This document shows, one piece after another, positions 6,216-15,254 of a DNA stretch of 39,320 bases. Within the stretch, counting starts at the first letter, position 1; every line of letters starts with the position of its first letter. Made by a program: the position numbers and the translations under genes. The notes beneath the pieces were generated by a model. The model was given only the letters and a program-made list of their open reading frames with translations. It was not told the origin of the DNA and did no database searches. The DNA comes from Desulfobulbaceae bacterium (GTDB lineage: Bacteria; Desulfobacterota; Desulfobulbia; Desulfobulbales; Desulfocapsaceae). Location: the NCBI GenBank assembly GCA_008933635.1, contig WBUQ01000025.1, positions 1-39,320 on the forward strand, read 5' to 3'.

Positions 6216-9200
6216 CCGGCGGCATTTCCGACCTCTGCATCCGCCGGCCGGTGATGACCGTGCTGGTGATGGTGTCGATCATGCTCTCCGGCCTGATCGG
6301 CTACCGTCTGCTGCCGGTCGCCGACCTGCCCAACGTCGATTTCCCGACCATCCAGGTCAGCGCCTCGCTGCCCGGCGCCAGCCCGGAGACCATGGCCTCG
6401 ACGGTGGCGACCATCCTCGAGAAGGAGTTCTCGGCGATCGCCGGCATCGACTCGATGAACTCGGTCAGCTCCACCGGCCGGGTCCAGATCACCATCCAGT
6501 TCGCCCTCGACCGCGATATCGACGCCGCCGCCCAGGACATCCAGACCGCCATCGCCCGGACGGTCTCCCGCCTGCCCGACGACATGCCGTCGCCGCCGTC
6601 TTTCCGCAAGATCAACCCGGCCGCGATCCCGATCATGTTCATCGCCCTGACCAGCCCCTCGGTGCCGATGCCGGTCCTCGACCGTTACGCCCAGACCATG
6701 AGCGAGCGCCTGTCGATGCTCGGCGGCGTCGCCCAGGTGACGATCCGCGGGACCCAGAAATATGCGGTGCGGGTCCTGCTCGACCCGGACGCAATGCAGG
6801 CCTTCGACCTCGACCCGGACCAGGTGGCCGGGGCGATCAACGCCCAGAACGTCAACGTGCCGATGGGCCAGCTGAGCGGGCCGCACCAGAAACTGACGCT
6901 CAAGGCCGACGGCCAGCTCACCTCGGCCGAACAGTACCGCCGGATCGTGGTGGCGGTGCGCAACGACCGGGCGGTGCGGCTGGAGCAGGTCGCGGAGGTC
7001 ATCGACGGCATCGAGAACGACGAGGACGGGGCCTGGATGTACACCGCCCGCGACCGCGCCAATGCCATCTTCCTCGCCGTCCAGAAGCAGCCGGGCAGCA
7101 ATACCCTCGAGGTCGCCGGCACGGTCAAGGCCCTGTTCCCGGGATTCCGGGAGAACCTGCCGGACGCGGTGCGGATGACCCTGCTGCGCGATGCCAGCAA
7201 ATCGATCGCCGCCTCGGTGGAGGATGTCCAGTTCACCCTGATCCTCACGCTGGTCCTGGTGGTGCTGGTGATCTTCCTGTTCATCCGCAACCTCTCGTCG
7301 ACGATCATCCCCAGCCTGTCGCTGCCGATGTCGATCTTCGGCACCTTCGCGGTGATGTACCTGCTCGACTACTCTATCGACACCATCTCGCTGATGGCCC
7401 TGACCCTGTCGGTCGGCTTCGTCGTCGACGACGCCATCGTCATGCTCGAGAACATCGTCCGCCACCTGGAGATGGGCAAGAGCCGGATGCAGGCGGCGAT
7501 CGACGGCGCCCGGGAGGTCGGCTTCACCATCGTCTCGATGACGGTCTCGCTGGCGGCCATCTTCATCCCGCTGCTCTTTCTCGGCGGCATCCTCGGCCGG
7601 CTGTTCCGCGAGTTCTCGGTGACGATTGCCGTTGCGGTGCTGGTCAGCTGCGTCATCAGCCTGACGCTGACGCCGATGCTCGGCAGCCGCTTCCTCCGCG
7701 AGCAGCATCAGGTCCGTCACGGCCGCCTCTACCGGGCCAGCGAGCGGTGGTATCTGTGGTCGCTGGCGGTCTACGAGCGCAGCCTGCGCTTCGTCCTCCG
7801 CCACCGCCTGGCGACGATGGTCTTCTCGCTGGCCGTCCTGATCGCCACCGTCCAGCTGTTCCGGGTCGTGCCGAAGGGCTTCATCCCCTCCGAGGACCGC
7901 GACTTCATCAGCATCTCCACCGAAACCGCCCAGGACATCTCCTGGCCGTCGCTGCTGGCGCACATGCAGGACCTGGCGGAGATCGTCCGCCGCGACCCCA
8001 GTGTCGAGCGGTTCATGATGAGCGTCGACGACAGCGGCACGATGATGGTCACCCTCAAACCGCGATCCGAAAGGGAACTGAGCGCCGACGAGGTGATCGC
8101 CGGCCTGCGGCCGAAGCTGAACGCGGTGCCCGGCATCCGGGCGATGCTGGTCAACCCGCCGCCGATCAATGTCGGCGGCCGGCGGGCCCGCAGCCTCTAC
8201 CAGCTGACCCTGCAGGCCGTCGACACCGACCGGCTGTACCGGACGGCCCAGGAGCTCGAGCGGCAGATGCGGCAACTGCCGGCGATCACCGACGTGTCCA
8301 GCGACCTGCAGCTGAAGAACTCCGAGCTGCAGGTCGCCATCGACCGCGACCGGGCCCTGCTGCTCGGGGTCTCGCCACGGCAGATCGAACGCAGCCTCTA
8401 CGACTTCTACGGCGGCCGCTCGGTTTCGACGATCTACGCCCCGAATGACCAGTACGATGTCATCATGGAGGTCAAGCCGCAGTACCAGGACGATGCCGGC
8501 GACCTCGCCAGAATCCGCATCCGCTCGGCCGCAGGCAGCCTGGTGCCGCTGACCGCGGTGGTCGACATGCGCCGGGGCCTGGGGCCGCTGACCATCAACC
8601 ACTCCGGCCAGCTGCCCTCGGTGACCCTCTCCTTCAACGTCCGGCCGGGCGTCTCGCTCGGCGAGGCGGTGGACAGCCTCGAGGCGCTGACCGCCGCGCT
8701 GCCGGACGGAATCCAGTCGACCTTCCAGGGCAGCGCCAAGCAGTTCCAGGACTCCCAGGCGGCGATGGGCTGGCTGCTGCTGCTGTCGATCGTCGTCATC
8801 TACATCGTCCTCGGCATCCTCTACGAGAGCTTCATCCACCCGCTGACCATCCTCACCGCCCTGCCGTTTGCCGGATTCGGGGCCCTGGTGACCCTGATGC
8901 TGTTTAGGACCGAGCTGACCATCTACGCCTTCGTCGGCATCATCATGCTGGTCGGCCTGGTCAAGAAGAACGGCATCATGATGATCGACTTCGCCGTCGC
9001 CGCCCGGGAGGAGGGCAGGGATGCCGAGGAGGCGATCCTCTCCGCCTGCCTGATCCGTTTCCGGCCGATCATGATGACCACCGTGTCGGCGCTGATGGCC
9101 GGCATCCCGATCGCCATCGGCTATGGTGCCGGCGGCGAGTCGCGCCAGCCGCTGGGCCTGGCGGTGGTCGGCGGCCTGCTCTTCTCCCAGACCCTGACCC

Positions 9201-9283
9201 TCTATGTCACGCCGGTGTTCTACCTGTACATGGACAGGCTGCAGCAGTGGCTGGGCCGGAGAGGAGCCGGGTGGGCGGGCTGA
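6212..9283 (+). CDS. RND efflux permease, HAE1 (AcrB/MdtB-like) family
   Basis: The 1,023-residue product has the family length and its two-fold pattern of one helix, a large periplasmic loop and five to six helices. The proton-relay residues are present: Asp406-Asp407 in GFVVDDAIVMLEN (helix 4) and Lys918/919 in LVGLVKKNGIMMIDFA (helix 10). The N-terminus (ISDLCIRRPVMTVLVMVSIM) and the loop motif YGYGAG/ESRQPLG-like region near the C-terminus are typical of MdtB/MdtC-like permeases. It acts as a homotrimer in the inner membrane, exporting hydrophobic compounds by proton antiport. The ATGA overlap with the adaptor fixes the start. Confidence 0.95.
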   Translation: MTGGISDLCIRRPVMTVLVMVSIMLSGLIGYRLLPVADLPNVDFPTIQVSASLPGASPETMASTVATILEKEFSAIAGIDSMNSVSSTGRVQITIQFALDRDIDAAAQDIQTAIARTVSRLPDDMPSPPSFRKINPAAIPIMFIALTSPSVPMPVLDRYAQTMSERLSMLGGVAQVTIRGTQKYAVRVLLDPDAMQAFDLDPDQVAGAINAQNVNVPMGQLSGPHQKLTLKADGQLTSAEQYRRIVVAVRNDRAVRLEQVAEVIDGIENDEDGAWMYTARDRANAIFLAVQKQPGSNTLEVAGTVKALFPGFRENLPDAVRMTLLRDASKSIAASVEDVQFTLILTLVLVVLVIFLFIRNLSSTIIPSLSLPMSIFGTFAVMYLLDYSIDTISLMALTLSVGFVVDDAIVMLENIVRHLEMGKSRMQAAIDGAREVGFTIVSMTVSLAAIFIPLLFLGGILGRLFREFSVTIAVAVLVSCVISLTLTPMLGSRFLREQHQVRHGRLYRASERWYLWSLAVYERSLRFVLRHRLATMVFSLAVLIATVQLFRVVPKGFIPSEDRDFISISTETAQDISWPSLLAHMQDLAEIVRRDPSVERFMMSVDDSGTMMVTLKPRSERELSADEVIAGLRPKLNAVPGIRAMLVNPPPINVGGRRARSLYQLTLQAVDTDRLYRTAQELERQMRQLPAITDVSSDLQLKNSELQVAIDRDRALLLGVSPRQIERSLYDFYGGRSVSTIYAPNDQYDVIMEVKPQYQDDAGDLARIRIRSAAGSLVPLTAVVDMRRGLGPLTINHSGQLPSVTLSFNVRPGVSLGEAVDSLEALTAALPDGIQSTFQGSAKQFQDSQAAMGWLLLLSIVVIYIVLGILYESFIHPLTILTALPFAGFGALVTLMLFRTELTIYAFVGIIMLVGLVKKNGIMMIDFAVAAREEGRDAEEAILSACLIRFRPIMMTTVSALMAGIPIAIGYGAGGESRQPLGLAVVGGLLFSQTLTLYVTPVFYLYMDRLQQWLGRRGAGWAG

Positions 9284-9342
9284 TCGCCGCATACCTCCCG
9301 GACCGGCCACACCTTCACCACGGCGAGGAGAGAAAGCGCCCT

Positions 9343-9366
9343 CCCGCCACTGCGGGTCCGAATTTT
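9343..9366 (+). terminator. Weak hairpin after the efflux operon
   Basis: CCCGC (9343-9347) and GCGGG (9352-9356) form a 5-bp stem around CACT. AATTTT follows four bases later. It lies 60 bases after the permease stop and may end the operon, but the stem is short. Confidence 0.3.
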
Positions 9367-9368
9367 CC

Positions 9369-9397
9369 TTGAGTCATCGTCGCGGCCGCGCGATAAT
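9369..9397 (+). promoter_or_regulatory. Sigma70-type promoter for the cyclase gene
   Basis: TTGAGT (9369-9374) and GATAAT (9392-9397) are separated by exactly 17 bases. This matches the housekeeping consensus at 4/6 and 5/6 positions and would leave a leader of about 90 bases before the ATG at 9494. Confidence 0.5.
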
Positions 9398-9493
9398 GGA
9401 GGGGATGCCGGCAGACCGGTTCGGCAGCGCAGCGACCCTGCCGGGGAAGACCTGCTATCATTTCACATTTCGGCTCATATCACGGGGGGGACC

Positions 9494-12400
9494 ATGATCT
9501 GTCCGGACTGTCGCCTGGAGCTGCCGCACGGCTCCCGGTTCTGCAAGGAGTGCGGCCGAAAGCTCGACCTTCTCTGCAGCCGCTGCGGCAGCACTGTTCC
9601 CGCCGACAGCAAATTCTGCCTCGGCTGCGGCCAGGACCTGCGCCAACCCCGGGAACACCCGCCCATCGACTACCAGCAGCCCCGCTCCTACACCCCGAAA
9701 CACCTGGCCGACCGAATCCTTACCACGCGCAGCGCCATCGAGGGGGAACGCAAATTCGTCACCATCCTCTTCGCCGACGTCGCCGATTCGACGGCGATAT
9801 TCGCCAGATTCGACCCGGAAGTAGTCCATGAGATCATGGACGGCTGCTTCCGCATCCTCCTCGACTGCATCCACCACTACGAAGGCTCGATCAACCAGTT
9901 CACCGGCGACGGGGTGATGGCCCTGTTCGGCGCGCCCATCGCCCATGAAGACCATGCCCAGCGCGCCTGCCATGCGGCCCTGGCGATCCGCGAGGCGCTC
10001 GGCCCGTACCGCAGGCTGCTGCAGGAGAAGTACGGGATCGATTTCACGATGCGGATCGGCCTGCACTCCGGCCCGGTGGTGGTGGCGGCAATCGGCGACG
10101 ACCTGCGGATGGACTACACGGCGCAGGGGGATACGGCCAACCTGGCGTCCCGGATGGAGGTCAGCGCCGGGCCCGGCGAGATCCTGGCCTCGAGCCAGAC
10201 CTACCGGCTCTCCCGCGACTTCTTCGTCTTTGCGCCGGAGGAGATGCTGCAGGTCAAGGGCAGGACGATGCCGGTTCCCGCTTATCGCCTGCTGCGGGCG
10301 GCGGAGGTGCAGACCCGGATCGGCGCTTCGACCGCCCGCGGCCTGACCCGCTTTGTCGGCCGGGGACGCGAGCTGGAGACGCTCAGGGAGGCCTTTGCCG
10401 CCGTCGTTGCCGGCGAAGGCCAGGTGGTGGGGATCGTCGGCGAGGCCGGAGTGGGCAAGTCCAGGCTGCTGCTGGAATTCCGCCGGAGCCTGCCGGCCGG
10501 TGAAGCCGCGTGGCTGGAAGGACATTGCCTGCACTACGGCGGGGCGATGCCCTACCTGCCGGTTCTGGAGGTCATCCGCGCCTTTTTCGGCTTCAAGGAC
10601 GGAGAAGGCGAGCAGATTATCCGCGAGAAGCTGCGGCAGCGGATCACGGACCTCGACGCCGACCTCCTCCACGCCCTCCCCCCATTCCTGGACCTGCTGT
10701 CGATCGAAGCGGCCGACGACGCCTTCAGCCGGATGGAGCCGCAGCAGAAACGCAAGGTGACCTTCGAGGCGATCCGCGACCTGCTGATCCGCGCCAGCCA
10801 GGACCAGCCGCTGGTCGTGGTGGTCGAAGACCTGCACTGGATCGACCGGACGACCCAGGAGCTGCTGGACTACATGATCCACTGGCTGCCCCGCAACCGC
10901 ATCCTCCTGATCCTGCTCTACCGCCCCGAGTACACCCACCCCTGGGGCAGCAGATCCTATTACCGGATGGTCGGCCTCAACCAGCTGTCTTCCTCCAACA
11001 GCGCCGACCTGGTGGACGCCATTCTCGAAGGGGGCGATGTGGTGCCCGAACTGCGGGAGCTGATCCTCAGTCGCACCTCCGGCAACCCGCTGTTCATGGA
11101 GGAACTGACCCGCTCGCTGCTGGAGAGCGGGTCCATCGAGAAACGGGAGGATCACTTCGTCCTCCGCCGGGACGTAGCCGGCATAGAAGTCCCGGACACC
11201 ATCCACGGCATCATCGCGGCGCGCATGGACCGACTGGAAGAGAGCCTCAAGCGGATCATGCAGGTGGCCTCCGTCATCGGCCGGGAGTTCGCCTTCCGGA
11301 TCCTCGAGACCATCGCCGGGGTCAAGGAGGGCCTCAAGTCCCAGCTGATCAACCTGCAGGGCCTGGAATTCATCTACGAGAAGGGGCTGTTTCCGGAGCT
11401 GGAATACATCTTCCGCCACGCCCTGGTGCAGGAGGTGGCCTACAACAGCCTGCTGGTGTCCAGGCGCAGGGAGATCCACGAGAAGATCAGCCGGGCCATC
11501 GAACAACTGTACCCCGGGCGGCTCGAGGAGTTCTGCGAGGTGCTCGGCTACCACTATTCGCTGGGCGGCAATCTGGCGAAGGCCTACGAGTACCTGAAGC
11601 GTTCCGCGAAAAAGGCCATCCGCAACAACTCGCTGCTGGAAGGCACCCAGGTTTACCGGCAGGCGGCAGAAATCCTTGCGAAAATGCCGCAGACCGACGA
11701 GAACAGGCGCGAGCTGATCGACCTGGTGCTGTCGATGCGCGGCCCGATGTTCCGGGTCGGCGACGCCGTCGAGTATCTCCCCCTGCTGCAGAACGCCGAG
11801 AAACTCGCGGAAGAACTCGGCGATATCACGAGGAAACTGCAGATCCGCAGCGCGCTGGGGGTGTACTACATCTACCGCGGCGGCAACCCGCAGCTGGGCT
11901 GGCGCTATCTGGAGGACTGCTTCGACCGGGAGGACATCATGCACGACGTCTCGCTGATGGTCCCGATCGGCTTCGACCTCTGCACCTCGAGCCTGCTGTC
12001 GGGGGACTGGCAGCGGGTGAACCGGATCGCCCCGATCATCATCAGCCTGATCGAACGCTCCCGGACCCAGGACAGTCTTTTCGACCGGAATGCCAGCATC
12101 CACATCAGCATCATCGCCCACCTGGCCATCAGCACCATCGGCTGCGGCGACGTCGTTCGCGGTGGTCAGCTGCTGGACAAGGCCTTCGCCCTGGCCTCCG
12201 AGACCGACAATCTGGCGTCGAGGGCGTACGTCGAATGGGCCCGCGGCGTCATGCTCTGCTTCCTCGATGCACAGAGGGCGATCGGTCAGATGGAGCAGGC
12301 GATCCGCTATCTGTCGGATTCCCAGAACCTGTTGCTGCAGGGGGTCAGCTGGTGCTGGCTGGGCTATGCCCACTGCATGAATGACAAAGCCGGCGACGGT

Positions 12401-12862
12401 CTCGGCCTCATCGAGAAGGGACTCAGGATGCATACCGACCTGGGGGTTCCGTACTGGCTCTCGTTCTGCCACTTCTTCTCCAGCACCGCCCATTTCGAAC
12501 TGGGTGACATGGCCAAGGCCCGCGAGGATGCCGAACTCGCCCTGCAGTGCGCCCTGAACAACGACGAGAAACAGGTTCAGGGACTGACACGGGCCTGGCT
12601 GGGCCGGGTGCTGGCCGCCACCGGACAACGGCAGCCGGGGGAGGCAGAGGATATGCTGCTGCAGGGGATCCGGCAACTCCAGGACCTGGAGATCCTGACC
12701 CAGGAGGCGATGTGCACCATGTGGCTGGGGGAACTCCACGCGGAGATCGGCCAGCCGGATCGGGCGATGCAGGTGCTGAACAGTGCCGAAGCCATGTTCC
12801 GGGACCTGCAGATGATCCACTGGCAGCGGCGTACGGCCCGGGCCATGGAAAGGCTGGCCTGA
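9494..12862 (+). CDS. Zinc-ribbon / class III nucleotide cyclase / AAA ATPase / TPR signalling protein
   Basis: This 1,122-residue multidomain protein starts with a double zinc ribbon (Cys3, 6, 17, 20 and Cys28, 31, 42, 45). A class III adenylate/guanylate cyclase domain follows (about 85-270) with Lys87 in ERKFVTILFADV, metal-binding Asp95 and Asp139 (FTGDG), and the QGDTANLASR segment carrying the transition-state Asn and Arg. An ATPase of the AAA_16/STAND type comes next: Walker A GEAGVGKS at 316-323, Walker B LVVVVEDLHWID ending near 451. The C-terminal half is helical and TPR-like. All cyclase catalytic residues appear intact, so cAMP (or cGMP) synthesis gated by the ATPase/TPR sensor is likely. 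It is a soluble cytosolic protein. GGGGGGACC precedes the ATG, and the gene stands alone. Confidence 0.92.
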   Translation: MICPDCRLELPHGSRFCKECGRKLDLLCSRCGSTVPADSKFCLGCGQDLRQPREHPPIDYQQPRSYTPKHLADRILTTRSAIEGERKFVTILFADVADSTAIFARFDPEVVHEIMDGCFRILLDCIHHYEGSINQFTGDGVMALFGAPIAHEDHAQRACHAALAIREALGPYRRLLQEKYGIDFTMRIGLHSGPVVVAAIGDDLRMDYTAQGDTANLASRMEVSAGPGEILASSQTYRLSRDFFVFAPEEMLQVKGRTMPVPAYRLLRAAEVQTRIGASTARGLTRFVGRGRELETLREAFAAVVAGEGQVVGIVGEAGVGKSRLLLEFRRSLPAGEAAWLEGHCLHYGGAMPYLPVLEVIRAFFGFKDGEGEQIIREKLRQRITDLDADLLHALPPFLDLLSIEAADDAFSRMEPQQKRKVTFEAIRDLLIRASQDQPLVVVVEDLHWIDRTTQELLDYMIHWLPRNRILLILLYRPEYTHPWGSRSYYRMVGLNQLSSSNSADLVDAILEGGDVVPELRELILSRTSGNPLFMEELTRSLLESGSIEKREDHFVLRRDVAGIEVPDTIHGIIAARMDRLEESLKRIMQVASVIGREFAFRILETIAGVKEGLKSQLINLQGLEFIYEKGLFPELEYIFRHALVQEVAYNSLLVSRRREIHEKISRAIEQLYPGRLEEFCEVLGYHYSLGGNLAKAYEYLKRSAKKAIRNNSLLEGTQVYRQAAEILAKMPQTDENRRELIDLVLSMRGPMFRVGDAVEYLPLLQNAEKLAEELGDITRKLQIRSALGVYYIYRGGNPQLGWRYLEDCFDREDIMHDVSLMVPIGFDLCTSSLLSGDWQRVNRIAPIIISLIERSRTQDSLFDRNASIHISIIAHLAISTIGCGDVVRGGQLLDKAFALASETDNLASRAYVEWARGVMLCFLDAQRAIGQMEQAIRYLSDSQNLLLQGVSWCWLGYAHCMNDKAGDGLGLIEKGLRMHTDLGVPYWLSFCHFFSSTAHFELGDMAKAREDAELALQCALNNDEKQVQGLTRAWLGRVLAATGQRQPGEAEDMLLQGIRQLQDLEILTQEAMCTMWLGELHAEIGQPDRAMQVLNSAEAMFRDLQMIHWQRRTARAMERLA

Positions 12863-12975
12863 ACCGGCGCCGGCACGGCGCTCCCCTGCGCCATCGGCGA
12901 GCGGGCACCCTGCTCGGGGTCGGGCCCGCACGGCAACGGGGCGGACATGGGCAAGGCACCCCGCGACGGACCGAT

Positions 12976-13005
12976 TTGACTTTCCTCCCGCCACTTTGAT
13001 ACAAT
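12976..13005 (+). promoter_or_regulatory. Sigma70-type promoter in an AT-rich patch before the hybrid kinase
   Basis: TTGACT (12976-12981) and TACAAT (13000-13005) are 18 bases apart, each matching consensus at 5/6 positions. They start an AT-rich patch that contrasts with the GC-rich flanks. The leader to the ATG at 13146 would be about 130 bases. Confidence 0.5.
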
Positions 13006-13145
13006 GTAGCATAGACCAGCTATATAATTGATATACATGGTCATATGAGCTCTCCCTGACATACGGAAGATCTTTTGTCGGATAAACACCGGTACCCGTT
13101 TCCCGCCGCCGGACCGCACAGCGCAGCAGACGAGAACGTCACAGG

Positions 13146-14972
13146 ATGAAACACATCTACCGCCAGACGCTGGTCGACATGCTCAAAAAATCCATCGGCG
13201 GCGAGGCGGCCGAGAAGGCGGTGCTGCAGGCGGCGATCAGCGCCGGCATCGCCTCGAAGCAGGCGTACTCTCCGGAAGAGTTCTCCCGGATCTGCGATGA
13301 GCTGAAAAAGCGCGGGGGACCGATCAGGACCATCGCCACCATCGCCTCCGACACCACCTTCACCACCGTCTACTACCAGAAGGAAATGGTCCGTGAACGC
13401 GGCCGGAAGGAATCTCTGGCGCGGATGAGCGAGGTCCTGGAGCGGGAGGTTGCCGAACGGACCAGGCAGCTTCGCGAAAGCGAGGACAAATACCGGGTGA
13501 TCTTCGAAAATACCGGCACCGCCACGGTGATCCTGGAGGAAGATCTGACCATTTCCCTGGCCAACAGCGAGTTTGAACGGCTCTCCGGCTATTCCGGGGA
13601 GGAACTGGCCGGGAAGAAAAACTGGGGCGAATTCTTTCCCGAAGGGGACGACATCCTCTCTGAGGGCGAGTCGAAGGCGATGACCGGCCGGTGTGCGTTC
13701 CGCTTCCATGACAGACAGGGCGGGATCAGGCAGGTCTTCGTCACCCTCGGCGGCATCCCCGGGACGGCGAAAAAGGTGGTCTCGCTCCTCGACGTCACCG
13801 TCTCCAAACGGCTTGAGGCGCAACTGATGCAGGCCCAGAAGATGCAGGCGATCGGTCTGCTGGCGGGCGGTATCGCCCACGATTTCAACAACATCCTCAC
13901 CGCGATACTCGGCTACGGGTCCCTGATGCGGATGAAGACCGAAGCCGGCCATCCGGTCCTGCCCTATATCGACCAGATCGTCTCCTCGGCGGAACGGGCC
14001 GCCGCCCTGACACATGGCCTGCTGGCCTTCAGCAGGAACCAAGAGATCGCCCCGAAGCCGATCAACATCAACGACATCATCGTCACGATCGAAAAGCTGC
14101 TGCGGCGGCTGATCGGCGAGGATATCGAGCTTTACACCGACCTCTGCCCCGAGAAACTGCCGGTGATGGCCGACAGCAGCCAGATCGAGCAGGTGCTGAT
14201 GAACCTGGCGACCAATGCCCGCCATGCCATGCCGGGAGGCGGTTCCCTGGCGATCCGCACCATCCCGGTCCTGCTGGACGATGCCTACGCCCACGAGCAC
14301 GGTCTCGTCAGGCCGGGACGCTATCTGCTCCTGATGGTCTCGGATACCGGGACCGGCATGGCGGAAGCGACCCGGGAGAGGATCTTCGAACCGTTCTTCA
14401 CCACCAAGGAACCGGACCAGGGGACGGGACTGGGACTCTCCATCGTCTACGGTATCGTCAAGCAGCACGACGGCCATATCGATTGCTACAGCGAACCAGG
14501 CGTCGGGACGGTCTTCAAGATTTACCTGCCGCTGACCGAAACCGCGGCGGAGTCCGGGAAAACAGCCGCACTGCCCGCCATTGCCGGCGGGAGCGAGACG
14601 ATACTGATCGCCGAGGATGAACCCGGCATCCGGATCGTCATCAACGAGATCCTGACAGAATTCGGCTATGCGGTCCTGGAGGCCGCCGACGGCGAGGAGG
14701 CGATCACCATGTTCAGGGAGCACGGCGAGCGGATCGACCTGCTGATCCTGGACGTGATCATGCCCAGGCTGAACGGGATGGAGGCACTGCATGCCATCAG
14801 CCGGATCCGGCCCGGGATCAGGGCGATCTTCATGAGCGGCCACCCGGCCGATATCCTGCGCAAAAAGGGTATCCTGCACAATACGGCGCCGTTTCTGCTC
14901 AAACCCCTGTCGCCCCACACCCTGCTCACCACGGTGCGGCAGGTGCTCGACGCCACGGACCGGAAACAATGA
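13146..14972 (+). CDS. PAS hybrid sensor histidine kinase with C-terminal receiver
   Basis: The 608-residue cytosolic protein has an unassigned N-terminal helical region (about 1-85), a coiled coil (about 87-115), one PAS domain (about 117-225), a HisKA domain with phospho-acceptor His245 in [10 protein letters not shown], a HATPase domain (N box [13 protein letters not shown] boxes DTGTGMAE and GTGLGLSIV) and a receiver domain with phospho-acceptor Asp536 in LLILDVIMP and Lys in LLKPL. It has no membrane segment, so it probably senses a cytoplasmic signal. The autophosphorylated His should pass phosphate to its own Asp. The N-terminal segment ([21 protein letters not shown]) recurs in my memory of other sensor proteins but has no name I can give. 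The ribosome site (ACAGG) is weak. Confidence 0.92.
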   Translation: MKHIYRQTLVDMLKKSIGGEAAEKAVLQAAISAGIASKQAYSPEEFSRICDELKKRGGPIRTIATIASDTTFTTVYYQKEMVRERGRKESLARMSEVLEREVAERTRQLRESEDKYRVIFENTGTATVILEEDLTISLANSEFERLSGYSGEELAGKKNWGEFFPEGDDILSEGESKAMTGRCAFRFHDRQGGIRQVFVTLGGIPGTAKKVVSLLDVTVSKRLEAQLMQAQKMQAIGLLAGGIAHDFNNILTAILGYGSLMRMKTEAGHPVLPYIDQIVSSAERAAALTHGLLAFSRNQEIAPKPININDIIVTIEKLLRRLIGEDIELYTDLCPEKLPVMADSSQIEQVLMNLATNARHAMPGGGSLAIRTIPVLLDDAYAHEHGLVRPGRYLLLMVSDTGTGMAEATRERIFEPFFTTKEPDQGTGLGLSIVYGIVKQHDGHIDCYSEPGVGTVFKIYLPLTETAAESGKTAALPAIAGGSETILIAEDEPGIRIVINEILTEFGYAVLEAADGEEAITMFREHGERIDLLILDVIMPRLNGMEALHAISRIRPGIRAIFMSGHPADILRKKGILHNTAPFLLKPLSPHTLLTTVRQVLDATDRKQ

Positions 14973-15014
14973 CAGATTGACCGCAAGCACACATCCGGAC
15001 AGCGGGGGGAGAAC

Positions 15015-15254
15015 ATGGCCAAGATCTTCAAACTGCTCAGCAAACCCGGGTACGCGATCTATCTCTCCTTTCTCTGCCTGACCCTCTTCTGCCTGCCGTT
15101 CATCTCGCCGGAGCTCCCCGCCGGGGACCTCGGCCCCGTCGCGCTCTACCTCTTCCTGCTGTGGCTGTTCCTGATCCTCAACCTGTTCCTGATCGGCCGG
15201 CGACCGGACGGCCAGCCGCCCTCCGGCGAGGATGACCCGGGGAGCGGACCATGA
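15015..15254 (+). CDS. Small two-helix membrane protein coupled to the symporter-type kinase
   Basis: The 79-residue protein has two hydrophobic helices (about residues 13-32 and 40-61) and a short polar, acidic C-terminus. GGGGGGAGAAC precedes the ATG. Its stop overlaps the start of the symporter-domain kinase (ATGA), so the two are translationally coupled. The layout mirrors cbrX-cbrA of Pseudomonas, where a small hydrophobic peptide gene precedes and overlaps an SSS-type kinase gene; it also recalls the small subunits encoded beside some sodium:solute symporters. No sequence homology to CbrX is claimed. It probably assists or modulates the kinase. Confidence 0.8.
   Translation: MAKIFKLLSKPGYAIYLSFLCLTLFCLPFISPELPAGDLGPVALYLFLLWLFLILNLFLIGRRPDGQPPSGEDDPGSGP

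Noticed and set aside
5432-9310. Very long open frame on the minus strand opposite the RND genes
   Set aside because: It mirrors the GC-rich codon pattern of the real genes; its translation is low-complexity (Asp, His, Gln, Arg-rich) and has no recognisable domain, while the plus strand encodes a complete permease.
9458-13012. Long minus-strand frame opposite the cyclase gene
   Set aside because: Same third-position GC effect; the plus strand shows intact zinc-ribbon, cyclase and ATPase motifs.
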